Shown here piece by piece: positions 1 through 7,921 of a stretch of DNA of 34,752 nucleotides. Numbering within the stretch: the first letter of the stretch is position 1; the number at the start of each line of letters is the position of its first letter. The DNA is taken from contig JAFQHD010000197.1 of assembly GCA_017398145.1 (NCBI GenBank), positions 1-34,752 of the forward strand, written 5' to 3'. The position numbers and the translations under genes were made by a program. The notes under the pieces were generated by a model, which saw nothing but the letters and a program-made list of their open reading frames with translations, was not told where the DNA came from and did not search any database. The DNA is from Clostridia bacterium (GTDB lineage Bacteria > Bacillota > Clostridia > Oscillospirales > CAG-272).

Positions 1-2
1 TT

Positions 3-19
3 TGATGACAAAGTCATCA
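3..19. repeat. Single copy of the 17-bp palindrome TGATGACAAAGTCATCA
   Basis: A perfect 7-bp inverted repeat around an AAA centre. It is identical to the core of the 44-bp arrays at 7.7, 9.6 and 11.0 kb. It touches the window edge, so it may be the last unit of another array lying upstream, just before the promoter of the SGNH-domain gene. Confidence 0.85.
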
Positions 20-42
20 ATCTATCGATTTATAATTAACAT

Positions 43-71
43 TTGACTTTTCTATTATTTGGGTATATAAT
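43..71 (+). promoter_or_regulatory. Sigma-A promoter of the SGNH-domain surface protein
   Basis: TTGACT at 43-48, a 17-bp spacer, and TATAAT at 66-71. The predicted start site is near 78, leaving a leader of about 37 nt before the ATG at 115. Ribosome binding site AGAGGAG lies at 100-106. Confidence 0.75.
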
Positions 72-114
72 CAGTTTGTACATAAAATCAACAAATCAAA
101 GAGGAGAATATATT

Positions 115-3100
115 ATGAAACGTATTTTGTCTCTGATATTATCATTGGTTATGATAATGTCTACGGTGTGTATTACCGGGATGACGGTATCTTCTGAGAC
201 TCCCGAGCTTACCAACTGGAATACCATGGCGGGTAAGTATTCGGCATCTACTTACAGCATTATTGCTCCCAGAAACAATGATTACAAGATCAAGAACGAC
301 GGCTTCACCTTCACCGAAACCGGAGGCGGTGTTTCCGTTCATACAGCAACCTACGCTGAATTTGCGGGGATATATGGTACTTCTGCCATTACCTCCAAGC
401 AGACCACACCCCTTGACGGACTCACCGTAGTTATAGAACCGGATGATTTTGATTTTACTATCGATTCAAACAACGTTTCAAGTGTTCTGGGTGTTCTTTG
501 GACTGAGTATCCAATTACCGAAATTGCGGGTGGATTTGACGATGTTGCAAGATGCTATAACACAGGTTTGAGGGATGCAGTCAGAGTAAGCAGTAACGGT
601 CTGCGTTATCTTATCCCCATAGCAGAGGGTTCAACTCACGGTGTTCCCGTTGCCAATGCGAATGCTGAAAACATAACCGGTAAGGCTCTTTATATTTCGG
701 TTACCAACCGTTACGACGAGTATGACGGCTCTATGACCGCCTCCGATGTAAACATCGTTTACTATGACGGCTCTTATATCAATAAGCTGGACGGTCATCC
801 CGGTTACCGTTGGACCTTTACTGCAAGAAACAATACTCAGGTGGAGCGGGGTGACTCCTCCGGTATTTCTTCACCGTATATGGATATTGACCTTACCTGC
901 GGCCTTGTGGTTAATGTAAGATCCGATGAAACTCACGGTTATATTGTTAACATCAACGGTACCGATTACTATAAGGGAAAGAGAGTTGACGCTGATACAG
1001 GCAATATTCCCATAGTAGCATACTATCCCGATGCATATGTTGACGGTACCAGCCATCCTGCACTTACAAACGACGACTATGCTCAGAAGACGGAGCGATA
1101 TCTCAACTCTATGACCTATGCGAAAAATGATATCGACCTTACAGGTCTTCGTGAAGCAGGCGAGGGTTACCTCGCAGTAGGTGCGGTTTCTATCAATGAT
1201 AAGTACCTTCCCGATCACCATTGTGATTACACAGTTTCTTATGTTAATGCCATTCCTGCAGCAGATTGGGAGGGAGAGGCTTTTCCTGCAGATCATACGT
1301 GCGATTTTGTGTTAGAATCTTCTGTTGAAGCAAACTGTATTAATGAGGGTTATAATCTGTATAGATGCCGCTGTGGTAAAATCAATATAGAAAATAGTCC
1401 TGTCAACGGTATCCACGGTACTTTAGAATGTGTCACAGTTACAGAGCCGACCTGTCAGAGCGACGGATTAAAGGAGCTTCGCTGTTCGTTATGTGAAGTG
1501 GTTGTTGAGACAGAAATAATCCCCGCACAGCACGTATACACCGAAGACATTCTCCAGGCTCCCACCTGTACAGAAACGGGTATTTCGCTTATGATGTGTT
1601 CCTGCGGTGACTACTATACCGAGTATACACCGGTTATACCCCATCTTTTTGAAAGCTATACCTATAACAACGACCATACCTGTACCGAGGACGGCACCAA
1701 GACCGCGTATTGTGAGTACGGCTGCGGTACAAGTGATACCGTAACAGCAGAGGGAACGGCAGCTCACAGCTACGTAGAGGAGATCATCCGCAGTGCAACC
1801 TGTACAAAGACGGGTATCCGTATGTTTATCTGCGATTGCGGAGATTATTATACCGAGGATATATCCAAGATTCCTCACTCATATACAGACTACACCTATA
1901 ATAATGATGCAACCTGTATGGCTGACGGTACTATGACCGCATACTGTGACTACGGCTGCGGTAACAGCGATACGCTTACAGCCGACGGCACAAAGACAGA
2001 CCACAGCTACGAGGGTACTATCACAACCGAGCCTACCTGTACTGCAACGGGTGTGATGACCTATACCTGTGTTTTCTGCAAAACGAGCTATACCGAAGAA
2101 ATAGCTATGACCGGGCATAACTATATTCCCGACGTTTTAAAGGAGCCTACCTGTACCTCAACGGGAATCATTCTGTATATGTGCGAGTGCAGAGATTATT
2201 ATACAGAGGTTGCACCTATGTCAGAGCATCCCTACGGTGACTGGACTACCGTTATAGCTCCCACCGACTCTACCGTAGGAGAGGAAAAAAGAGAATGTAC
2301 GGTATGCGGTGCAATAGAAACAAGAGAGCTTCCCGCACTTCCCAAGCCCGAGCTTTCTGTTGATAATTATACAATAACGATAACCAACGCCGACTACATC
2401 AAGGATATGCGCTACGTTCTCGGTACGTATACTACAACAACCGAGATCAGAAACGCAGAGGGCAACGTGGCACTTGATAACAAGGTAGTAAAAAATAATA
2501 CCGTTGACGGTAAGTTCGTATACGATCTGCCCGACGGCGGTGTGTATTCTATATGGGTCCGTATGACAGACGGAAGGAACTATATCCTGCCTATCGATAT
2601 GACCAAGTTCATACCTACGGTTGATACCTACGGTGTGAAGATCACAGTTGACGGACTCTATGATATAAAGGACTTCTTTATAGCTAAAGGTGAATTTAAC
2701 TCCTATAACGAAATCAAGAATAACGGCTATATAGTACGTGTTACCGCCAACAAGATAGCAGGCAAGCACAGCTATACCTACACTGTTTCCGAACCCGGTG
2801 TTCATACAATACTCGTAAGATACAATGACGGCACAGAGCATATCTTCCACGAAGAATTAGTTGTAGACGAGCCTGTATTCACTACCAACGGCTTACAGGT
2901 AACGGTATCCAACATCCCCGACGTCAAGGTTATCCGTACAGCATATGGCGAATACTACACTCCCGGTGATACCAAACGTGCAGAGGGAGCAAGAAACTTC
3001 TCAAACAAAGCGGTAATCAAGGATGCAGAGAGCTATATGCTCCAGTACCGCGAAGAGGGAATAGTAACCATCATCGTTGAATACAACAACGGCTACGTCA

Positions 3101-4023
3101 AGGTATTCCACTATGATGTGGTGAAGAAAGCTCCAACCGTAGAGCAGAACGAAAATTCTGTAACCTTCGGCAACCTTGACGGACTTGTGATGATAAGATA
3201 CGCCGTAGGTGAATATTCTACCTCCAACGAGATCAAGAAGGCTCCCGGCAGTAAGGTAATCAAGCCTGACGCTATAGTTGACGGTAAAATTACAGTTTCG
3301 GATTTGACAATAGGTGAGACCTATACCTTCTCTGTTCAGTATGATGATGAGAGTTATAGTTTATATATCATACAGTTCAAAGAACCAAGCGGGAGAGTTC
3401 TGTTTTGGGGCGATAGTATGACACAGGGTCTCGTTACAGGATATTTAGATATTGCTGAGGTTCCTTATCCCGAACGTGTTGGCGAGATTCTTGGTGTAGA
3501 AATACAGAATCACGGTGTCGGTGGTGAGACAACGGCTCAAATTGCGGAACGTATGGTTGAGACCTATGGCGAAACCGAAAGGCTTGAAGGTGATATCCTT
3601 GTTATTTGGTCTGGTATGGTTGAGTGTGGATCCGGTGAATGGAGAAGTGATCCCATAACCAGTATGCAGACACTTTGCCAAATTCAACAGGAGATGATCA
3701 ACTATGCCAATACAGATGAATTCGTTATTATAGGTCTCCCTGCAACAAGATATGTTGGTTCAATGGTGGATTATAACTATATTCTTGAAGAGTATTGGGG
3801 CGCGCATTTTATTGATATAAATGATTATATGATATTGGAATCCGCACTCACCGATAATGGATTTACAGTTAGAGGTGTTGATAAAAAGGACATTGCAGAC
3901 GGATATATTCCCAGAACTTTTCTCGACGGTCTACAACAGCTTCATCCAAACCAAGCTGGTTATAATATTATCGCAAAGCTTGTATCCGACAAAATTACAG
4001 AACTTGATTATTTGTATTGTTGA
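115..4023 (+). CDS. Secreted Cys-rich-repeat protein with C-terminal SGNH/GDSL hydrolase domain
   Basis: Predicted exported protein of 1302 residues. The start at 115 is chosen because AGAGGAG sits 8 nt upstream and the first residues (MKRILSLILSLVMIMS) form a signal peptide; the longer upstream frame overlaps the promoter. After an N-terminal beta-rich region (about 30-400, unrecognised) come eight or nine Cys repeats of about 40-48 residues with the pattern C-x9/10-C-x1-3-C and TxTG or TxDG after the first Cys. Four repeats of about 88 residues follow, each with a VxYxDG-like end. The last ~210 residues are an SGNH/GDSL-type domain: GDS with Ser1101, GVGGE as block II, and DGLQQLHPNQAGY giving Asp1271 and His1277. 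The usual block III Asn (GxND or GRNN) is not obvious; the segment reads WSGMVECGSG. No SLH or sortase motif is seen. A carbohydrate-esterase role on the cell surface is inference. Confidence 0.8.
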   Translation: MKRILSLILSLVMIMSTVCITGMTVSSETPELTNWNTMAGKYSASTYSIIAPRNNDYKIKNDGFTFTETGGGVSVHTATYAEFAGIYGTSAITSKQTTPLDGLTVVIEPDDFDFTIDSNNVSSVLGVLWTEYPITEIAGGFDDVARCYNTGLRDAVRVSSNGLRYLIPIAEGSTHGVPVANANAENITGKALYISVTNRYDEYDGSMTASDVNIVYYDGSYINKLDGHPGYRWTFTARNNTQVERGDSSGISSPYMDIDLTCGLVVNVRSDETHGYIVNINGTDYYKGKRVDADTGNIPIVAYYPDAYVDGTSHPALTNDDYAQKTERYLNSMTYAKNDIDLTGLREAGEGYLAVGAVSINDKYLPDHHCDYTVSYVNAIPAADWEGEAFPADHTCDFVLESSVEANCINEGYNLYRCRCGKINIENSPVNGIHGTLECVTVTEPTCQSDGLKELRCSLCEVVVETEIIPAQHVYTEDILQAPTCTETGISLMMCSCGDYYTEYTPVIPHLFESYTYNNDHTCTEDGTKTAYCEYGCGTSDTVTAEGTAAHSYVEEIIRSATCTKTGIRMFICDCGDYYTEDISKIPHSYTDYTYNNDATCMADGTMTAYCDYGCGNSDTLTADGTKTDHSYEGTITTEPTCTATGVMTYTCVFCKTSYTEEIAMTGHNYIPDVLKEPTCTSTGIILYMCECRDYYTEVAPMSEHPYGDWTTVIAPTDSTVGEEKRECTVCGAIETRELPALPKPELSVDNYTITITNADYIKDMRYVLGTYTTTTEIRNAEGNVALDNKVVKNNTVDGKFVYDLPDGGVYSIWVRMTDGRNYILPIDMTKFIPTVDTYGVKITVDGLYDIKDFFIAKGEFNSYNEIKNNGYIVRVTANKIAGKHSYTYTVSEPGVHTILVRYNDGTEHIFHEELVVDEPVFTTNGLQVTVSNIPDVKVIRTAYGEYYTPGDTKRAEGARNFSNKAVIKDAESYMLQYREEGIVTIIVEYNNGYVKVFHYDVVKKAPTVEQNENSVTFGNLDGLVMIRYAVGEYSTSNEIKKAPGSKVIKPDAIVDGKITVSDLTIGETYTFSVQYDDESYSLYIIQFKEPSGRVLFWGDSMTQGLVTGYLDIAEVPYPERVGEILGVEIQNHGVGGETTAQIAERMVETYGETERLEGDILVIWSGMVECGSGEWRSDPITSMQTLCQIQQEMINYANTDEFVIIGLPATRYVGSMVDYNYILEEYWGAHFIDINDYMILESALTDNGFTVRGVDKKDIADGYIPRTFLDGLQQLHPNQAGYNIIAKLVSDKITELDYLYC

Positions 4024-4121
4024 AAAAAGGCTTCCGAGATTTTTCGAAAGTCTTTTGAATTTGAATGCATATATAAAATACTGAAACTTTGCAACAAATT
4101 CATTAATCATTATTACAATGT

Positions 4122-4155
4122 ATAAAAAGAGATCGTGGGGGAAAACCACGATCTC
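4122..4155 (-). terminator. Rho-independent terminator of spoIIR (minus strand)
   Basis: Stem 4129-4138/4146-4155 (GAGATCGTGG with CCACGATCTC), perfect over 10 bp. In the minus-strand direction it is followed by a run of five T (complement of 4124-4128). It lies downstream of the convergent spoIIR. Confidence 0.7.
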
Positions 4156-4179
4156 CGTAAAAGCAATATGATATAATCA

Positions 4180-4203
4180 AAATCCGCTTCGGCGGATTTT
4201 TTC
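4180..4203 (+). terminator. Rho-independent terminator of the SGNH-domain gene
   Basis: AAATCCGC-TTCG-GCGGATTT stem with a stable UUCG loop, followed by TTTTTT. It can also act on the minus strand because A residues precede the stem. Confidence 0.7.
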
Positions 4204-4206
4204 ATT

Positions 4207-4293
4207 AATGCACGTGTACGTGCATTTCATGATGGCAATGCCATCATTTCACGACCGCAGGTCATTTCACGAATCCGAAAGGATTCATTTCAC
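4207..4293. repeat. Array of four different hairpins separated by ATTTCA linkers
   Basis: Four short inverted repeats with unrelated stems lie end to end: 4207-4226 (AATGCACGT/ACGTGCATT), 4229-4247 (ATGATGGCA/TGCCATCAT), 4253-4263 (GACC/GGTC), 4271-4286 (GAATCC/GGATTC). Each is followed by the same linker ATTTCA, usually ATTTCAC. The last linker contains the spoIIR stop codon. No coding function is seen. Confidence 0.8.
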
Positions 4294-4892
4294 TTATCAA
4301 AGTACTGCTCAAAAATCTCAAGTATTTTAAACTTCAGCTTATACCTCGGAGCTTCACCCTCGGTGAGAATCCGTATCTGTGAGGGTGTAAAGCCCGCTTC
4401 CTTTAAAGTTGATTCGGGCTTTGCCGTGGAAGTGCAGAGGGGAGGGTAGAGTACACACCACCAGTTCTGACCCTCGGCATCGCCAATGAGTACGCGAAGC
4501 GATAGATAAGTACCTGCGGGCATTTTTACTCCCTCGTATTCACGGGTAGGGTAGTATTCGTTATCAAGTGTTACGTGTACCGCGTAGTCGTAGCCCTCGG
4601 CGTATATGCGGTTTTGGGCTGCTATTGTAATATCATCCCTTATGTCCTCAACCTTACACTGTGCGTCATATCGGGTGTTACAGCCGTTTATCTCCTCGGA
4701 AACGAAATCAAGTACGGTGTCTCTTACCTTTAATTTAAGTGCCTGATCCTCCTCCGAGTCAGAGTTGGCAAGGACGTGAAGCCTAATGGCTGAGTCGTAT
4801 ACCTGCGCTTCGCCTTCAAGGGGTAAAAGGGGAAGAAGCACTGCTGCTATAAATACGAACGTACAAAAACAAATAGTAATTTTTTTGATCAT
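4290..4892 (-). CDS. spoIIR: Stage II sporulation protein R (SpoIIR)
   Basis: SpoIIR is made in the forespore and secreted across the inner forespore membrane, where it triggers the SpoIIGA protease to cleave pro-sigma-E in the mother cell. The 200-residue product has an N-terminal membrane/signal segment (about 4-26), the family motif RLHVLANSDSEEDQALKLK near residue 37, and the C-terminal GQNWWCVLYPPLC motif. Length is close to the usual ~200-225. The start is supported by GGAGA 7 nt upstream. It is transcribed divergently from the small gene at 5018. Its presence indicates a sporulating Clostridia lineage. Confidence 0.93.
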   Translation of the reverse strand: MIKKITICFCTFVFIAAVLLPLLPLEGEAQVYDSAIRLHVLANSDSEEDQALKLKVRDTVLDFVSEEINGCNTRYDAQCKVEDIRDDITIAAQNRIYAEGYDYAVHVTLDNEYYPTREYEGVKMPAGTYLSLRVLIGDAEGQNWWCVLYPPLCTSTAKPESTLKEAGFTPSQIRILTEGEAPRYKLKFKILEIFEQYFDK

Positions 4893-4931
4893 ATGATTTC
4901 TCCGTTCTGTGTTATTTGATATGTATGGTTT

Positions 4932-4961
4932 GATTATTATCCAAAAAAAATCCTTTTATAC
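4932..4961 (-). promoter_or_regulatory. Possible forespore (sigma-F-like) promoter of spoIIR
   Basis: On the minus strand GTATA (complement of 4957-4961) is followed 14 nt later by GGATAATAATC (complement of 4932-4942). The -35 fits the sigma-F/sigma-G style GYATA and the -10 begins with GG, but the rest of the -10 match is imperfect. spoIIR is under sigma-F in Bacillus subtilis, so this is a reasonable candidate rather than a firm call. Confidence 0.35.
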
Positions 4962-5017
4962 ATGAATAAAGTGTATTTTTCGGTCTGATACTTTTATAAA
5001 ACAACTCGGAGGTCGAA

Positions 5018-5284
5018 ATGATATACAAGGGCTGTGAAAAGCGAATGATAATGTTAAAGAACACGGGCAGCGAGCTTTTTGAGGAGGCGTATTTTATAAT
5101 AAATAACAAAAGGTCATCTCAAGCGAGCACCTATGATATGATAAAGGAGGCAAACCGCATCGTTGCCGAAAACGATATCATACCCCAAATTAAAGAAAAA
5201 CAGAAAAAACCTATCTTCTTTTATATTCTCGGTATTTTCAGCGGTATGGGAACAATGGCGTTGGTGATGTCGTTTTTTATATAA
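5018..5284 (+). CDS. Small protein with C-terminal membrane anchor, unknown function
   Basis: An 88-residue protein with no recognised domain. The first ~65 residues are charged and predicted helical (KNTGSELFEEAYFIINN); residues 66-88 (PIFFYILGIFSGMGTMALVM) form one transmembrane helix ending at the C-terminus, so it is probably a tail-anchored membrane protein facing the cytoplasm. GGAGG at 5008-5012 supports the ATG at 5018. It is divergent from spoIIR, which gives no firm functional clue. The stop codon abuts repeat element E1. Confidence 0.7.
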   Translation: MIYKGCEKRMIMLKNTGSELFEEAYFIINNKRSSQASTYDMIKEANRIVAENDIIPQIKEKQKKPIFFYILGIFSGMGTMALVMSFFI

Positions 5285-5484
5285 ATGCAGAATGCAGAGT
5301 GCAGAATGCAGAATTAAGGAGATCTTTGTTGCCGAAAGCAACAAAAATTACGTTAAATTATTATTGATTATCTCTAAATACCATTAAGGATGAGAATACT
5401 AAATATGATTATGATGAGGATTTGCGACAATAGGAGCAAATCAACCATAATTTTGCATTTTCAATTTTGCATTTTGCATTTCAT
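5285..5484. repeat. Structured repeat element E1 (TGCAGA/TTTGCAT-ended, two hairpins)
   Basis: A 200-bp non-coding element. The left end is tandem ATGCAGA units, then AATT, then GAGAT and hairpin 1 (TTTGTTGC/GCAACAAA, 5325-5345). The middle is AT-rich. The right end is hairpin 2 (GATTTGC/GCAAATC, 5419-5442), the invariant AACCATAA, then tandem TTTTGCAT units. Related copies lie at 16261 and 31025. Unusually, the left arm uses TGCAGA and the right arm TGCAAA, so the two ends pair imperfectly here. Confidence 0.75.
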
Positions 5485-5520
5485 AGATGACCTGTAATGC
5501 TTTGGCATTACAAGTCATCT
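5485..5520. other. Nested hairpin over the stop codon of the 71-aa gene
   Basis: AGATGAC-C-TGTAATGC-TTTG-GCATTACA-A-GTCATCT: an outer 7-bp and an inner 8-bp stem with one mismatch. It covers the stop codon (5508-5510) of the minus-strand gene. It lacks a T run, so it would be a poor intrinsic terminator; it may stabilise the mRNA 3' end. Confidence 0.6.
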
Positions 5521-5723
5521 GCATCCTGCACCGGCACGCTCTGTCTGGGATTCATATAGGTCTTACCGCCGATACAAGCCGATTCTATGGCATCGTGAAC
5601 CTCACCTGTTATGCCTGTATACATTCCGAGAGGGTCGGTAAGTGTGCCCTCGGATCGGTATGCATTTATGACCTCTTCTGTCTTTTCCTTAACTCTCTGT
5701 GCGCGTTTTTCTTTGCGTTTCAT
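5508..5723 (-). CDS. Small hypothetical protein (71 aa) ending PVQDADDL
   Basis: The start at 5723 is chosen because AAAGGAG lies 7 nt upstream; a longer frame to 5798 has no ribosome binding site. The product begins with a very basic helix (MKRKEKRAQRVKEKTEE), then carries DPLGMYTG and ends PVQDADDL. I recognise this as a pattern of small Firmicute proteins but know no assigned function. Predicted cytosolic, no membrane segment. It is divergent from rnj. Confidence 0.65.
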   Translation of the reverse strand: MKRKEKRAQRVKEKTEEVINAYRSEGTLTDPLGMYTGITGEVHDAIESACIGGKTYMNPRQSVPVQDADDL

Positions 5724-5779
5724 AGGGTATCTCCTTTGCGTTTCTGGTGTTAGTATACCCGTAAGGCGGTGTAGTAATC

Positions 5780-5808
5780 TTGACAATATTTTCATCATAT
5801 GATATAAT
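5780..5808 (+). promoter_or_regulatory. Sigma-A promoter of rnj
   Basis: TTGACA (5780-5785), 17-bp spacer, TATAAT (5803-5808): a consensus promoter. It leaves a 5' leader of about 75 nt before the rnj start at 5890. Confidence 0.85.
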
Positions 5809-5889
5809 TAACTGATTTAATTGATCGTACATTTTTAACTACGCTCTGTCATGAACGCCCGGACAAAGCGAAAACAGAAAGGAATTTTT

Positions 5890-7572
5890 ATGGCAAAAAA
5901 GAAAAAGAAAATACCCGGTAAGCTCAAGGTCATGGCCCTTGGCGGTCTCAATGAGATCGGCAAGAATATGACCGTTGTCGAATATGGCGACGATATTATC
6001 ATCATCGACAGCGGTTTAGGCTTTCCGGATGACGATATGTTAGGTATAGACCTTGTCATCCCCGATATTACCTACCTTGAGCAGAACAGGGAAAAGATAC
6101 GCGGTATCTTCCTTACCCACGGACACGAGGACCATATAGGCTCATTGCCTTATGTACTCCGAACTCTTGATGTTCCTGTTTACGGTACAAGACTTACTCT
6201 CGGCATCGTCCGCAACAAGTTAGAGGAGCACGGCTTAAACGGCAAGGTGAACCTCAATACCGTTACCGCAGGGGATCATATAAAGGCGGGGGTTTTTGAC
6301 GTTGAGTTTATCCGCGTCAACCACTCTATTGCGGATGCTTGCTGTCTGGCTATCATGACACCTTTAGGATATGTTGTACACTCGGGAGACTTCAAGCTTG
6401 ACCTTACTCCCATCGAGGGCGAAATGATGGATATAACCAGACTCGGTGAGATAGGCAGAGAGGGTGTAACTCTCCTTATGTGCGAGTCCACCAATGTGGA
6501 GCATCCCGGTTATACGCCTACCGAGCGTAAAGTTGGTAAGTCCTTTGAGAGCATCTTCAGCGCAAATACAGATAAGCGTATAATCATAGCTACCTTCTCT
6601 TCAAACGTACACCGCGTTCAGCAGATAATCAACACAAGTGTTCGTCACAACCGCAAGGTCGCTATCACCGGCAGATCTATGCTTAATATAGTTAAATCGG
6701 CGGTAGAGCTTGGCTATATGGACGTTCCCAAGGGCGTTCTTATAGATATGAACGAGATAAACCGCTATCCTAAAAATCAGATAACCGTAGTCACCACGGG
6801 CAGCCAAGGCGAGCCTATGTCGGCGCTCTACCGTATGGCGTTTGGTGCACATGATAAGATCACTCCCGGCAGAGAGGACCTTATCGTTATCTCCGCACAC
6901 GCTATCCCCGGTAACGAAAAGTTAGTGGGAAACATCACAAACGAGCTGTTACGTCAGGGAGCCTCGGTATTCCACGACGCAGGCATCGAGGTCCACGTTT
7001 CGGGTCACGCCTGTCAGGAGGAGATGAAGCTGATGCACGCTCTCATTAAGCCCAAGTATTTCATGCCTGTCCACGGCGAGTTCAAGCACCTCTATCAACA
7101 TAAGGAGCTTGCCAACTCTATGGGTGAGACCGACGACCGTGTATTCGTTATGGATATCGGTCAGGTACTGGAAATAGACGAGAACGGCGCCAAGATAAAC
7201 GGTATCGTCCCCGCAGGCAAGGTGCTTATCGACGGCAGCGGTGTGGGAGATGTAGGAAATATAGTTCTGCGTGACCGCAGACTTTTGTCACAGGACGGCA
7301 TCATTATAGTTGTAGCCGGTGTTGATATCCAGGATAGATATTTGGTATCCGGTCCCGATATCGTTTCCAGAGGATTCGTTTACGTAAGAGAATCCGAAGA
7401 GCTTATGGAGGAGGTTCGTCATCTGGCTTATGAAGCTATAGAAAAATGCCTCGATAATGGCGTAACCGATTGGACAAATCTTAAGAATCACGTCCGTGAT
7501 TCTATCGGCAGATATGTTTATCAGCAGACCAAGCGTAAGCCAATGATACTGCCGATAATTATGAATGTATAG
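5890..7572 (+). CDS. rnj: Ribonuclease J
   Basis: RNase J is a metallo-beta-lactamase/beta-CASP exo- and endoribonuclease that degrades and matures RNA in the cytoplasm of Firmicutes. The 560-residue length is typical. The zinc motif HGHEDH is at residues 77-82; NHSIADA and SGDFKLD supply further metal ligands; the beta-CASP part includes TGSQGEP, HVSGHA and MPVHGEF. The start at 5890 (MAKKKKKIPGK) is preferred over an ATG 39 nt upstream because AAAGGAA precedes it at a proper distance. It stands alone between its own promoter and terminator. Only one rnj is seen, and whether a J2 paralogue exists is unknown. Confidence 0.95.
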   Translation: MAKKKKKIPGKLKVMALGGLNEIGKNMTVVEYGDDIIIIDSGLGFPDDDMLGIDLVIPDITYLEQNREKIRGIFLTHGHEDHIGSLPYVLRTLDVPVYGTRLTLGIVRNKLEEHGLNGKVNLNTVTAGDHIKAGVFDVEFIRVNHSIADACCLAIMTPLGYVVHSGDFKLDLTPIEGEMMDITRLGEIGREGVTLLMCESTNVEHPGYTPTERKVGKSFESIFSANTDKRIIIATFSSNVHRVQQIINTSVRHNRKVAITGRSMLNIVKSAVELGYMDVPKGVLIDMNEINRYPKNQITVVTTGSQGEPMSALYRMAFGAHDKITPGREDLIVISAHAIPGNEKLVGNITNELLRQGASVFHDAGIEVHVSGHACQEEMKLMHALIKPKYFMPVHGEFKHLYQHKELANSMGETDDRVFVMDIGQVLEIDENGAKINGIVPAGKVLIDGSGVGDVGNIVLRDRRLLSQDGIIIVVAGVDIQDRYLVSGPDIVSRGFVYVRESEELMEEVRHLAYEAIEKCLDNGVTDWTNLKNHVRDSIGRYVYQQTKRKPMILPIIMNV

Positions 7573-7658
7573 GGGCAAGTTGCCCCAGCCATACTACGCC
7601 CGATAGCGTAACGGCACACATCACACAGAATATAGATGATTATTGTTTAATAAAAAAA

Positions 7659-7703
7659 ACTACCCGAAAAGGAGCAAATTCCTTCTCGGGTAGTTGTGTT
7701 TTT
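7659..7703 (+). terminator. Terminator of rnj
   Basis: ACTACCCGA (7659-7667) pairs with TCGGGTAGT (7686-7694), with extra AAGGA/TCCTT pairing inside, followed by a T-rich tail to 7703. The 150 nt from 7573 to 7725 hold nothing else except a small GGGGCAA-GTTGCCCC hairpin just after the stop codon. Confidence 0.8.
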
Positions 7704-7725
7704 GTGCTGTATTTCGTAGGAAGAA

Positions 7726-7918
7726 TGATGACAAAGTCATCAATCTTACGGTGTGGTTTGGTGAGAGATTGATGCAAAAGTCATCAAATTTATGCTGGGT
7801 TCCGTTGTAAGAATGATGACAAAGTCATCAAACTTGCGTTGTGTTTGAGTGGAAGAACGATGACAAAGTCATCAAACTTACGTTGTATTTGAGTGGAAAA
7901 ATGATGACAAAGTCATCA
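7726..7918. repeat. 44-bp palindromic tandem array A (five units)
   Basis: Cores at 7726, 7770, 7814, 7858 and 7902, exactly 44 bp apart. Each core is TGATGACAAAGTCATCA or a one/two-base variant (the second has GATGCAAAAG, the fourth starts with C). The 27-bp linkers are diverged but related, rich in GTTTGAGTGGAAGAA-like sequence. The last core ends 3 bp before the stop codon of the minus-strand gene at 7922. No cas gene or leader is present. Confidence 0.9.
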
Positions 7919-7921
7919 TTT

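Noticed and set aside
5285..5484. Insertion sequence with transposase
   Set aside because: Element E1 has terminal inverted-repeat-like ends but no ORF and no clear target-site duplication; at most a non-autonomous element.
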